Assembly: GCF_001591505.1 (NCBI RefSeq)
Contig: NZ_BCVA01000021.1
Coordinates: 29,199 to 93,198, forward strand
Direction: 5' to 3'
DNA from: Neobacillus niacini NBRC 15566
GTDB taxonomy: Bacteria; Bacillota; Bacilli; Bacillales; Cytobacillaceae
Length of the DNA stretch: 64,000 nt
The first letter of the stretch is position 1. Every line of letters begins with the position of its first letter. A program made the position numbers and the translations under genes. Of this stretch, positions 51,951-60,844 are shown one piece after another. Below the pieces are notes generated by a model that worked only from the letters and a program-made list of their open reading frames with translations, ran no database searches and had not been told where the DNA came from.

Positions 51951-54347
51951 GTGAAGAAAATGAAGATTATCGTATTAATTACAATTGTTTTTTTTACCAC
52001 TTTTAATTTTGGCAATTTTACAAAAAATGCTTATGCGGAGGATGCTTCCACACAATATGAGGTAACATTTAATCCGAATAATGGGGAAGAAGCGAAAATT
52101 GTTACTGTGGGAGAACCACTAGTAGAAAGCAATGTACCATTTTCAAAACTTGAAAAAGAGGGTTATGACTTCCTTGGCTGGTTTTATGGAAACAATCTTA
52201 AATACGAGGTAATCTTTCCCTTTCGACCTGAAGGAAACATGATACTCACAGCAAAATGGGGGAAACATACAGCACCAAGTCCAATCGAAAAAGATGGATA
52301 TCGTTTAATTTTTAATGATGAATTTAACCCAGAGACTGGCATATTGGACCCAGAACGTTGGGTGGATAAATATTTGTCATCATGGACAAGAATTCCTGAG
52401 TTGGCATCGCCTACTTATGAAATAAAAAATGGAGCGATGGTATTGCAAATTCATGAAGATACCCTTCCGTGGGCACCAGAATTTGATGGTCAAACAGTTG
52501 TAAGCGGTTTTACTACTGGTAACCGGAATGCTCTTCATAATTGGAATGGTAACAACGTGGTAAGGAATCCGGTTGAAACAGAGGTAACGCATATTAATCA
52601 ATATGGGTTTTATGAAATTCGAGCTAAGGGGCAGGCAGGATCATCCAGACATGCAGCTTGGTGGTTAACAGGATTCGAGGATAGCGTGGATCACTCTGCG
52701 GAAATTGATATTTTTGAAGTTTTAGGAAGAGACGCAACTTCTGTTCCAAGAGCTTATCACGGTTGGAATGACCCAGATGCGTTTAACGTTAAAGATGAGG
52801 GACAGACATATCGAAATAGTAAAGCTAATTTCCATGATGAGTGGCATACTTATGGAATGGATTGGCAAGAGGGAACTGGCTCAGGGGCTTTTCCAGATCG
52901 ACTAGTATTCTATGTGGACGGTATAGAAGTAGGCAGTAAAAATGTAAACATTGATTATCCAATGATTCAATTATTCTCACTCTATGAGAAGCGTGCTGGT
53001 GGATGGACAGGACCTTGGGAGTGGATGCCATATCCAAACTCATTTGAAATTGATTATGTAAGGGTTTATAAAAAGCTTCCTGAAAATCAGCCTGCATTAT
53101 CTGCAAGTGAGCTGGAAATAGTGCAAATTGAGGATGCAAAGATAACCGTACAAGAAGGAAAGGCTTCTCTAAAGAAGTATACATCAGCTGTTGAGGGACA
53201 TGAGGGCGAGGTATATACAGAGCCTAATCTACCAAATACACCATCCTATGTAAATGTGAATTGGAATGATGGTGTCGTTACACAGGAATTTGTAAAATGG
53301 GATCCAATTACCGTGGAGGATTTACAAACATTAAATAGCGGGAAATCCATCACGAAAAATGGTGTGCTTCCGAATAGTAGTGATTTAAATGGGGCTGAAA
53401 ATCCGACATTGGTTATTGATGTAACCCCAGCACCACCTTCACCACCATACGTAAGTGAAAATTTAGGTAAGGCAAACAGCCAAACTGAATTAGCAAAATT
53501 ATTTGATGGGAACCTTAAAAGCAATAGTGGTGAGTTTATCTTTGAACATAATTATTTACCGACGGACAAAGAAGTAAATATTCAGTATGATTTTAACAAG
53601 AATGTGGAATTACAATCCATTTCATTCTCAACAAACTATGGTCAAGACCAAGGAATAAGAAAATTCAAAGTAGCTGCTTGGAACGTAGAAACGAATAGCT
53701 GGGATTTAAATAGTACGGAATACAGTATCCCATGGACTTCTGCTGGTAATACCGAGCTTGGTGAAACAAAAACAATTGATATTATTCCAATTGAGACAAC
53801 AAAGGTGAAAATTATTCTCACTGATGTTGGTTTAAAATGGATCAACAAAATGGCAATGCGAGAAATCGCCTTCCAATATGATGAAGTGGTGGATAAATCC
53901 TCTCTAAAACAAGTGGTAGATGAGACAGAGCAGAAAGACGAAACTACCTATACTGAAGAAAGCTGGTCGGTGTTAAAAGTGTCCCTAGCAAAGGCAAAAG
54001 AGGTAATAGAGAATGAGGCTGCGACGCAAACAGAGGTAGATGCAGCCCTCCATGAATTGACTGAAGCCATCCAACAGCTAGTTAAAAAACCATCAGCAGT
54101 AGAATTAGAATCAGCACTGAAATTTATCGAAAAGCACACAAATGAGGGGAATATCACAACTTCATTAAGCAAGCAGCTTTCTACATCTATAAGTTCAGCG
54201 ATTCATCATCGAGATATGGGCAGACAAGAACAAGCTTTAAAACATTTACAGGATGCGATCAAGCATTTTGAAAAAGCAAAAGAAACGGATATAGCGGAAG
54301 ACACACATACAAAACTACAAAAAATCTTTAGCTTAATTGAAATCTAA
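51951..54347 (+). CDS. Secreted GH16 beta-glucanase with InlB-type repeat and FIVAR domain
   Basis: About 798 residues. AAGGAG lies nine bases before GTG 51951, preferred to the ATGs at 51942/51945 that abut it. A signal peptide ends near KNAYAED. Domains in order: a Listeria-Bacteroides/InlB-type repeat (NNGEEAKIVTVG, YDFLGWFYG, about 35-105); GH16 catalytic domain (about 110-385) with the nucleophile and acid/base glutamates in AEIDIFEVLG (about 250) and FEIDYVRVYKK at its end; a beta-sandwich region with an F5/8C-like part (about 510-650); a FIVAR module (about 655-710); and a helical C-terminus. GH16 enzymes with EIDIFE cut beta-1,3(-1,4)-glucans such as laminarin. Probably co-expressed with the upstream transporter. 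Confidence 0.88.
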   Translation: MKKMKIIVLITIVFFTTFNFGNFTKNAYAEDASTQYEVTFNPNNGEEAKIVTVGEPLVESNVPFSKLEKEGYDFLGWFYGNNLKYEVIFPFRPEGNMILTAKWGKHTAPSPIEKDGYRLIFNDEFNPETGILDPERWVDKYLSSWTRIPELASPTYEIKNGAMVLQIHEDTLPWAPEFDGQTVVSGFTTGNRNALHNWNGNNVVRNPVETEVTHINQYGFYEIRAKGQAGSSRHAAWWLTGFEDSVDHSAEIDIFEVLGRDATSVPRAYHGWNDPDAFNVKDEGQTYRNSKANFHDEWHTYGMDWQEGTGSGAFPDRLVFYVDGIEVGSKNVNIDYPMIQLFSLYEKRAGGWTGPWEWMPYPNSFEIDYVRVYKKLPENQPALSASELEIVQIEDAKITVQEGKASLKKYTSAVEGHEGEVYTEPNLPNTPSYVNVNWNDGVVTQEFVKWDPITVEDLQTLNSGKSITKNGVLPNSSDLNGAENPTLVIDVTPAPPSPPYVSENLGKANSQTELAKLFDGNLKSNSGEFIFEHNYLPTDKEVNIQYDFNKNVELQSISFSTNYGQDQGIRKFKVAAWNVETNSWDLNSTEYSIPWTSAGNTELGETKTIDIIPIETTKVKIILTDVGLKWINKMAMREIAFQYDEVVDKSSLKQVVDETEQKDETTYTEESWSVLKVSLAKAKEVIENEAATQTEVDAALHELTEAIQQLVKKPSAVELESALKFIEKHTNEGNITTSLSKQLSTSISSAIHHRDMGRQEQALKHLQDAIKHFEKAKETDIAEDTHTKLQKIFSLIEI

Positions 54348-54441
54348 ATCTCTGACCAAAATGAAGTGGTCAGTTAGTATTTAAAGAAGTTAAAAAAGTG
54401 CGAGTCGCTACGCAAAGCCTATCCATGGATAAGGAGAAACG

Positions 54442-54485
54442 AAAAGCAGTGTGAAGGAAAATGACTTCTCTTCACACTGCTTTTA
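54442..54485. terminator. Bidirectional terminator between convergent genes
   Basis: Perfect 15-base stem AAAAGCAGTGTGAAG with CTTCACACTGCTTTT around a 13-base loop, with A-run on the left and T-run on the right, between the GH16 and GH84 genes. Confidence 0.9.
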
Positions 54486-54509
54486 ACATGTTTACTTATG
54501 TTTCTGCCA

Positions 54510-57500
54510 TTACTCCTGCTCTTTATTCATCTTAGGTACTTGTGTGCCTGGTTCGGCCTGTTCCCCGTCCGTTTCTAAGACTGTAAAGGTACTAAAGTGG
54601 TTGGTTTCCACTGAGACTTTGCCATCGTTGTTAACTGCTCCTGGTATCAGTTCCCATTGTTTTGCTTGCTCATTGAAATAAAATACTTTCAAATTATTAG
54701 GCTCTTTCACTTTCCTGCCATCAAGAGTAAAGGTTAACGTTATTGGTTTCTCAAATTGGCGAATTTCCTTACCATCAATCAGGATTGTAAAGTTATAGGC
54801 AGGGCTTTTCGCTTTGTTGATATCTCTTAAACGGTCCAAAGTCAGCTCAAAACTTTTCTCAGAGATAATAGACGAAGGGATCAAGAGAGTAACCTCATCA
54901 TTCATTACCTTTAGAGGAATTCCAAGATCCTTCGAAAGCTGGGCTTGTTCTTTTGTGACTGACACTTTCGCAGAATGCTCTTTGCCAAGGTCAACAAAAA
55001 GGATTAGTTGTGCTTTGGCTGCACCGAGATCCTTGCTTGCAGCATCTATTTCAGATTGAGTGGCTTGGCTGTTGTTGCACACTACTTTTGCTTTTTCATA
55101 GGCAGTTTTATAGATATTATAGGACTCCTCTGTAAAAAGAGATTCATCCAGTTGTTCGGATAATAATCCTTTTAAACCGGAGCGGTCTGGCAACAATTCT
55201 TTATTGGTAGACGTATTCAACTCATAAATAACTGGTTGAACATTTCCCCAAGTCAACTTTATTTCAAATATACGATCATAGAGTGGATTATAGAATGTAT
55301 TTAAACTTTTATTCAGGACACCCAGTTCAATCCATTTATCCTTACCAACCCTGGCACTTACGACCGCGTTTGAAATTGCATTTGAGCCTTGAACAATGGT
55401 AATGGTCGATACATCTGTTTTTTCAGAGAGACGGTAGGTCAGTGATCCATTGCTTTTACCTGTCATATTTGGCTTAAAGGCTGTTGTCAAATTACCATCC
55501 AATAGACGCCCAGGACTAAATCCATCTTCTTCAATTGGATCGATGACAAAGGTTGGATTGTTTTCGGTTCTAACGTATTCGCCGCCGTTAATGACGAATT
55601 CATTAATATGGGCAAATCTGTATGGATAATTGGCTGTAAAAAGAATTCTAATATATTTGGCCTGAATCCCGCCAATATGATCATTACCATAATAATAGTT
55701 TCCTGGATTGGCAGAATCATGGGTGTATCCATCTGCTATCATGTCGGCGTAATCAGCCTTACCGCCTGCCAGATTATCCACACCATCACCTAACGTAATC
55801 ACATCTGTCCAATTTTCATTGTCCATCGATAACTGGACTTTGGCGTCGCGGATATAGTTAATATTATTTTCTTCGTTATAAACGCGTAAACTGTTGAAAA
55901 TTCTAGGCTCACCAATGGAGTAAGTGATCGATTTTCCTTTTACCTGATAATCAGTAAAAATAGCTTTCGTACCAAACTTCTTATCGAAAGGAGCTAACAG
56001 GGTGCCCGCATTTCTTGAATCACTAGCTGCATAGGCAGAGGAGATGCCCATATCCGTTCCGACGAAACTTGGTCCATAGATTTCCTTGGATGAAACGCTA
56101 AATTCATTCAGGTCGAAAGTAATTTCTTCATTGGTGTTGTTGAGTAATCGTACATAACGGGCAATCGTTCCTTCAACTGGACTGGTCCATTCTACCTCAT
56201 TCATAGAGGCCTGTAAGGTTAATTTCTCACTCGTTGCCTGTACCGTCACGCTATCTAATTCTTTAATACGTTCCAATTTCACACCTACATACTCGTTTGG
56301 TTTCAGTGTTATATTTGTTGTCGTTGCTAAACTTGTTTTTTCTAGTGTATGCGGGGAAGTAATCTTTTTATAATCATTGTTATTCGTATACGTATATTCA
56401 GAAGACGACTTTGCTACATTGACCCGAATTTCGCTAAACTTGATCCAAACAGGGACATTTTTTAGGTTTTTCAGGCGGACATATCTGGCTTTAATGCCGG
56501 TTAAGTCTTCCTCTACCTTATCCATCCCTGAGGCCTTGCCTGTATATTTTTTGTATAAGGTATAATTCACATTATCAGTGGAGTATTCCAACTGGTACTC
56601 GGTCCACTTATCACCATTATCCCGGCCAACAGCAAAGTAAACTTTGCCTAAATCATAGACCTTTTGTAAATCAACACCAATATAATCACCAGCAACTGAG
56701 GTATCCTTAATCGTACCTGAAGGGTCGTACCAGATATGAGTCACGTCATTGCCATCAAATAAATTAGCTGCGCTTCCTTGATAGACTTTAAAGTGGGAAG
56801 GAACCATGAGTTGGTATTGTGGTGTTTCGTCTCCTGCTGAGGTCTCGTTGATAACGATATCCTTAATACCTAACCATGTATTAGGACGATCTGTCGTTGC
56901 AATTAATCGGATCCCTCTAGCTTTAAGATTTAAATTCTCTAGCACTACTTTACTGACATGGCCATATTGAGCCCCTTCGATATCAATCCAATTTTCTCCG
57001 TCAACGGTATATTGTGCCTTACTGGCAGTAAAAGTATCATTACTATTTGCAATTGCACCTAATTCAAACCTTGCTGTATGAATAGTGAGTGCTTTTTCAT
57101 ATAGAACTCCAATATATGTGCCGGTAGAGATGGAGTTAGGATTTTTAAACACCACTTCAGTACCCAATTTGTTATCCAACAGATTTTCCAAGCTGCCAGT
57201 AGGAGAATCTGTCCGATTTGTAATAACTCTAGCTGTGTTACTATCAGGATTTACAATCGATTGGACTTTAATGGATACATCATTTAATAGAGTTCTGATA
57301 AATGGCACGATGTGCTGTACGCCTACTTCGGCATACTCATAATGATCAATGTAGCGGAACGGATGATTCTTTGAGGAATCATAGGAAGCTTGACCTTGAC
57401 TGTAGTTTTCCCATACAGCAGCCTTATCGCCTTGTTCATGGGCAATCTCTGCCTGTAGTAAGGAAATAGCGGCATTGGCCGTATCAATCGCACTATCTAA

Positions 57501-59192
57501 CCAATAAACAATCTGGTCTCTTGTTCTTGAATTACCAGGGTTGGCTTTATAGGTTTGAGCGGCATCCCGAATCATTTCGAATTCTTTGATTAACGCTTGG
57601 GCTTTATTTGTAATGTTTTCTTTTCCTAGGACAGCTTTAAACTCATTTAACTTAGGAGCTAATTCAACTGATTCTTCCAATTTGGAAACTCGAGAGTCCA
57701 TATTTTGATTGATCATATGCTTGGACAGTTCTCTGAGTGCAATGGAAGCAGGAGTTTCATTAATATTGAGATGGTCCATGTAAGCAAATGAATCATTCCA
57801 GTTTTTCTTGGCCAGATCGACATTATCCCAAATATTCCATGCATAATCTGCATTGGCAAAAATGGCTGATTTACTAGCTTCTGATTGTTGCATTGGATTT
57901 AGCACAATCCCCTCGATATTGGCAGGGTTCACACCAGGCTGCAGGAATGTTTCATTTCCGCCCATGATGAGGTGCTGCTTCGAATTATCGGTGCAAGGCC
58001 AGTTAATCCATAAGTATGGGGCTCTCCCGGCGTTGTTTGTAAATGTTTGAGTGAAGTTATTTGAAACCTCTCCCCATACCTTGCCACCGGTTTGGACATT
58101 ACTAACAGACTTTGGCAAATCTCTTAATGTCTGGATTTGTGCACTCGTTCCCCATCCCATATAATCATTTGGAACGAAGATCATGTCAATCACTAAACCT
58201 TCATAATTTGCCTGTTGCTCAATTAACCAATTAGTCAAATCTGTCATCAGTTTCACATATGTTTTGGGCCCTTGTGCAGGTACTCCAGCGTCATCCGCCA
58301 AAATACCAAACTTTCGAACACCCGCGTCCATCAATTGCGTAAATTTCGATTTAATAATATTTAAGTCTACTTGATAATTTTCCTCTGTATTGAAGCGGAT
58401 TGGATTATTCATAAAAGTATGCAGTGTATAAACAAATCTAGTTTTACTGGCATTGCCCGCTTCAGCAAGTTTGCTAATTTTCACTAGTTCATCTTCTGTA
58501 TATAATTCTCTCCATTTGGCATTGTGTTTTGGGTCATCCTTAGGCGCATAGATATAGGAATTCATTTTGAACTCGCCGCCAAAGGTCATTAATTCAGCAC
58601 GATCTTCATTGGACCATGGTTCCCCATAATATCCTTCAATGAATCCCCGTCCTTTGACATCTGCATAATCTTTAATGGTTAATTCTTGAATGGTTCGATC
58701 CGTCATCTGTTTGAAGATATGTTTGACAGTGGTCACACCATAAAACGCAGAATCTACATCTTTACCGAGGACAGCAATGACATTATCTTGGATAGAAACA
58801 ATGTTAGCGTCAAGCTTTGCTAGAGTTGTTTCATCGCTTAATTGTTTTTCTGCAAAGTATTGATCGACATATTCATTTGACTGATAAATACCAACCAAGA
58901 AGTTTGTTTTATTTTCAACCATTGCCTCTGAAACGGTAAATGGAATGCCCTTAACCGCCAATACTTCTTCTACTCGTTTTTTCGTATAGGAATCTACTTT
59001 CGACTCATATACGAGATTGATGGAATTGCTTACTTGGAATTGCTCACCATGATAGTGTATATCGTGAGGATTTGGATAGATTTGATATTTCATTGTTTCT
59101 GTAGCAGCGTATGCCGGAATCATAAATCCACATAGGGTACTAAATAGCACAGCAAATATAATCGTTAGATTTAACAAAATACTTTTTTTCAA
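54510..59192 (-). CDS. Secreted multidomain GH84 beta-N-acetylglucosaminidase
   Basis: 1560 residues from TTG 59192, with AGGGGGAG upstream. Signal peptide ends near MIPAYAA. An N-terminal GH20b-like domain (30-165) precedes the GH84 barrel (about 170-470): VKGRGFIEGYYGEPWSNED, KFGILADDAGVPAQG with the catalytic Asp pair near residue 296, and LWINWPCTDNSKQHLIMGG. A helical domain follows, then about five F5/8C/CBM32-like modules between 680 and 1335 (for example GDYIGVDLQKVYDLGKVYFA and KYIRILFTANYPYRFAHINE), a FIVAR domain (about 1345-1395) and a beta-rich C-terminus. The layout resembles clostridial Mu toxin/NagH and NagJ, which act on N-acetylglucosamine-bearing glycans. No LPXTG anchor or S-layer domain seen, so release is likely. 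Confidence 0.9.
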   Translation of the reverse strand: MKKSILLNLTIIFAVLFSTLCGFMIPAYAATETMKYQIYPNPHDIHYHGEQFQVSNSINLVYESKVDSYTKKRVEEVLAVKGIPFTVSEAMVENKTNFLVGIYQSNEYVDQYFAEKQLSDETTLAKLDANIVSIQDNVIAVLGKDVDSAFYGVTTVKHIFKQMTDRTIQELTIKDYADVKGRGFIEGYYGEPWSNEDRAELMTFGGEFKMNSYIYAPKDDPKHNAKWRELYTEDELVKISKLAEAGNASKTRFVYTLHTFMNNPIRFNTEENYQVDLNIIKSKFTQLMDAGVRKFGILADDAGVPAQGPKTYVKLMTDLTNWLIEQQANYEGLVIDMIFVPNDYMGWGTSAQIQTLRDLPKSVSNVQTGGKVWGEVSNNFTQTFTNNAGRAPYLWINWPCTDNSKQHLIMGGNETFLQPGVNPANIEGIVLNPMQQSEASKSAIFANADYAWNIWDNVDLAKKNWNDSFAYMDHLNINETPASIALRELSKHMINQNMDSRVSKLEESVELAPKLNEFKAVLGKENITNKAQALIKEFEMIRDAAQTYKANPGNSRTRDQIVYWLDSAIDTANAAISLLQAEIAHEQGDKAAVWENYSQGQASYDSSKNHPFRYIDHYEYAEVGVQHIVPFIRTLLNDVSIKVQSIVNPDSNTARVITNRTDSPTGSLENLLDNKLGTEVVFKNPNSISTGTYIGVLYEKALTIHTARFELGAIANSNDTFTASKAQYTVDGENWIDIEGAQYGHVSKVVLENLNLKARGIRLIATTDRPNTWLGIKDIVINETSAGDETPQYQLMVPSHFKVYQGSAANLFDGNDVTHIWYDPSGTIKDTSVAGDYIGVDLQKVYDLGKVYFAVGRDNGDKWTEYQLEYSTDNVNYTLYKKYTGKASGMDKVEEDLTGIKARYVRLKNLKNVPVWIKFSEIRVNVAKSSSEYTYTNNNDYKKITSPHTLEKTSLATTTNITLKPNEYVGVKLERIKELDSVTVQATSEKLTLQASMNEVEWTSPVEGTIARYVRLLNNTNEEITFDLNEFSVSSKEIYGPSFVGTDMGISSAYAASDSRNAGTLLAPFDKKFGTKAIFTDYQVKGKSITYSIGEPRIFNSLRVYNEENNINYIRDAKVQLSMDNENWTDVITLGDGVDNLAGGKADYADMIADGYTHDSANPGNYYYGNDHIGGIQAKYIRILFTANYPYRFAHINEFVINGGEYVRTENNPTFVIDPIEEDGFSPGRLLDGNLTTAFKPNMTGKSNGSLTYRLSEKTDVSTITIVQGSNAISNAVVSARVGKDKWIELGVLNKSLNTFYNPLYDRIFEIKLTWGNVQPVIYELNTSTNKELLPDRSGLKGLLSEQLDESLFTEESYNIYKTAYEKAKVVCNNSQATQSEIDAASKDLGAAKAQLILFVDLGKEHSAKVSVTKEQAQLSKDLGIPLKVMNDEVTLLIPSSIISEKSFELTLDRLRDINKAKSPAYNFTILIDGKEIRQFEKPITLTFTLDGRKVKEPNNLKVFYFNEQAKQWELIPGAVNNDGKVSVETNHFSTFTVLETDGEQAEPGTQVPKMNKEQE

Positions 59193-59311
59193 TTACTCCC
59201 CCTACCTTCTAAAAAAATAAATCGTTCTTTTATTGAGTCTCAAGACTAATTACAATCAAGCGATTAGAAAAATGATCACCTCCTTAAATAAAAACTTCAT
59301 AACAGCAAAAG

Positions 59312-59368
59312 GGCATGGAAAACAAATACAAGAATCCCTAAGAGGAACCTTGCATTGCTTTCCATGCC
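59312..59368 (-). promoter_or_regulatory. Stem-loop in the GH84 leader
   Basis: GGCATGGAAA pairs with TTTCCATGCC, with an inner AGG.TCC facing GGA..CT stem. On the minus strand CCCTTTTGC follows. It lies in the ~210-base 5' leader of the GH84 transcript and could attenuate or stabilise it. Confidence 0.5.
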
Positions 59369-59407
59369 TAGTATGAACCAGTCACATGAAACCTCATATT
59401 TAACAAG

Positions 59408-59436
59408 ATTATAAAGCGTTTACAAAATTAAGTCAA
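59408..59436 (-). promoter_or_regulatory. GH84 promoter with embedded cre-like site
   Basis: On the minus strand TTGACT (59436-59431), a 17-base spacer and TATAAT (59413-59408) make a near-consensus vegetative promoter. Between and over the -10 lies TGTAAACGCTTTAT (59424-59411), matching the catabolite-response consensus at 12 of 14 positions. CcpA binding there would block transcription, so the GH84 gene is probably repressed by preferred carbon sources. Confidence 0.7.
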
Positions 59437-59702
59437 TTAATTTTCGAACTATTCAGTTTTTTTGGGAGATTTCCTTCAAAGGGCATGGTAGCTTGGAAGC
59501 GGGAATGGACATGCTGTTAACAGAGCCAGCCAAGCTTTATAGCCAGTGCAGCCCTGCTGGCTTAGTGCAAACAATTGCCTTGGACTTGAAAAATTGAGAA
59601 GTTTAGTTGCTATTTGAGGGTCTTTATTTTATGTATTAAAAGGTATTGAAAAGAATAAAATTTTATTTTACCTCAGTATAAAATATATTGTCAATAAGAA
59701 AT
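59437..59702. other. Intergenic, no gene seen
   Basis: Non-coding spacer between divergent units. It contains a hairpin, AGCCAG facing CTGGCT (about 59540-59562), without a T-run. Confidence 0.4.
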
Positions 59703-59751
59703 TTGCAATATTATCAAAAAAATGTTATTATATTTTTATAATAACATTTTT
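59703..59751 (+). promoter_or_regulatory. Promoter overlapped by a 15-bp-arm palindrome
   Basis: TTGCAA (59703-59708), 17-base spacer, TATTAT (59726-59731). A perfect inverted repeat with arms AAAAATGTTATTATA and TATAATAACATTTTT around TTTT (59718-59751) covers the -10 box, as expected for a repressor operator. It would drive the gene at 59932 after a ~190-base leader. Confidence 0.5.
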
Positions 59752-59931
59752 AATCGTATTCCAAATTCCGCTGTATTTTTTGCAGATAGAATTATGGATA
59801 CGTTTTTTTAATATCTATTTTAAATCTAAGGAAAATTCAGACATTCGTATGAGCTTTAAAGGAAGTTAGTTGAATGAAATTATTAATTTCCGAAAATTAA
59901 CCGAGTTTTTATTCTAAGGAGGACTAGAATA

Positions 59932-60786
59932 ATGAATCTTATCAATGAGAAAGTTACACACGAGCGTTTTGGTATGGGTAGTATTGTTAAACATAATGAT
60001 TCTAGTATTGAAATAAATTTCGCTTCGGAAAATAAAAAGTTTGTTTTCCCCGATGTATTTGGAAAACACCTAAAATTACATAATAAAATTGTTGCTAATT
60101 CACTCGAAAAAATTATACAAGAGAAGGAAATGGAACGAAAAGAGGAAGAGTGGAAGAGGGAAGCGGAAAAAGAACTTCAACAAAAAAAACAGGAACTTCG
60201 CTTGGAACATGAAAAACTTATGAAAAATCATAAACTTCATCCCGAATCACAAATGGTTTTTTGGTGTGACACAGAAGAACAGAATCGTTCTTTTTCAGAG
60301 TGGAAGGTTTTTTCAGGTGTAATAAAAAGTGGTAATAATCAGGGAAAGCCAAACAAACCCATCCGCTTGCACCAAAATAGCGCTGTCCTGTTAACAGCAA
60401 TAGATTCCGAGAAGCCTGAAAAAGACAGGCGTATCTTAGGTGTTTATATGGTGAATAAAGATTTTATCGGTAAGCTTTGTGAGGATGGATTTATTCCTGC
60501 CCATTCAGAATACAGACTCCAACTTACAGAACAAGAATCGGATCAGATGCTCTTCTGGAATTATTACGTGAATGAAAAATTCCCCCATAAAATGACATGG
60601 AATACAGGGAAATACCGTTATTTTGAAAATCTGTGGATGGCTCAAATTTTGCATGATATCGTTTCGTTGAAAAGTGAACCAAAGGAACAAGAGCAGGCAC
60701 AAAAATTTTTTGAACACTTTTGTAAAATGAATCAGATAACAGAACAAGAGTTACCAAAGCCTAATGGTGCATTATTGCGTATTTAA
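59932..60786 (+). CDS. Uncharacterised protein with N-terminal small-barrel domain and coiled coil
   Basis: 284 residues; AAGGAGGAC precedes ATG 59932. The N-terminal ~45 residues, VTHERFGMGSIVKHNDSSIE with INFASENKKFVFPDVF, match the small beta-barrel segment seen in many Bacillus proteins and helicase tails (H-x-x-FG-x-G-x-V/I pattern). A charged coiled coil follows (about 60-100, EKEMERKEEEWKREAEKELQ). The C-terminal 175 residues form an alpha/beta domain (PIRLHQNSAVLLTAIDSEKP, RILGVYMVNKDFIG, MTWNTGKYRYFENLWMAQIL) of unknown function. Homologues are, as far as I know, annotated hypothetical. Monocistronic, ending at a strong terminator. Confidence 0.7.
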   Translation: MNLINEKVTHERFGMGSIVKHNDSSIEINFASENKKFVFPDVFGKHLKLHNKIVANSLEKIIQEKEMERKEEEWKREAEKELQQKKQELRLEHEKLMKNHKLHPESQMVFWCDTEEQNRSFSEWKVFSGVIKSGNNQGKPNKPIRLHQNSAVLLTAIDSEKPEKDRRILGVYMVNKDFIGKLCEDGFIPAHSEYRLQLTEQESDQMLFWNYYVNEKFPHKMTWNTGKYRYFENLWMAQILHDIVSLKSEPKEQEQAQKFFEHFCKMNQITEQELPKPNGALLRI

Positions 60787-60803
60787 TCGTTAGCCATTAA
60801 TAA

Positions 60804-60836
60804 AAGGGGTACCCAAATTAAATTGGGTACCCCTTA
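60804..60836. terminator. Bidirectional terminator between convergent genes
   Basis: Perfect 13-base stem AAGGGGTACCCAA with TTGGGTACCCCTT around a six-base loop. Confidence 0.85.
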
Positions 60837-60844
60837 ATCTTTAT

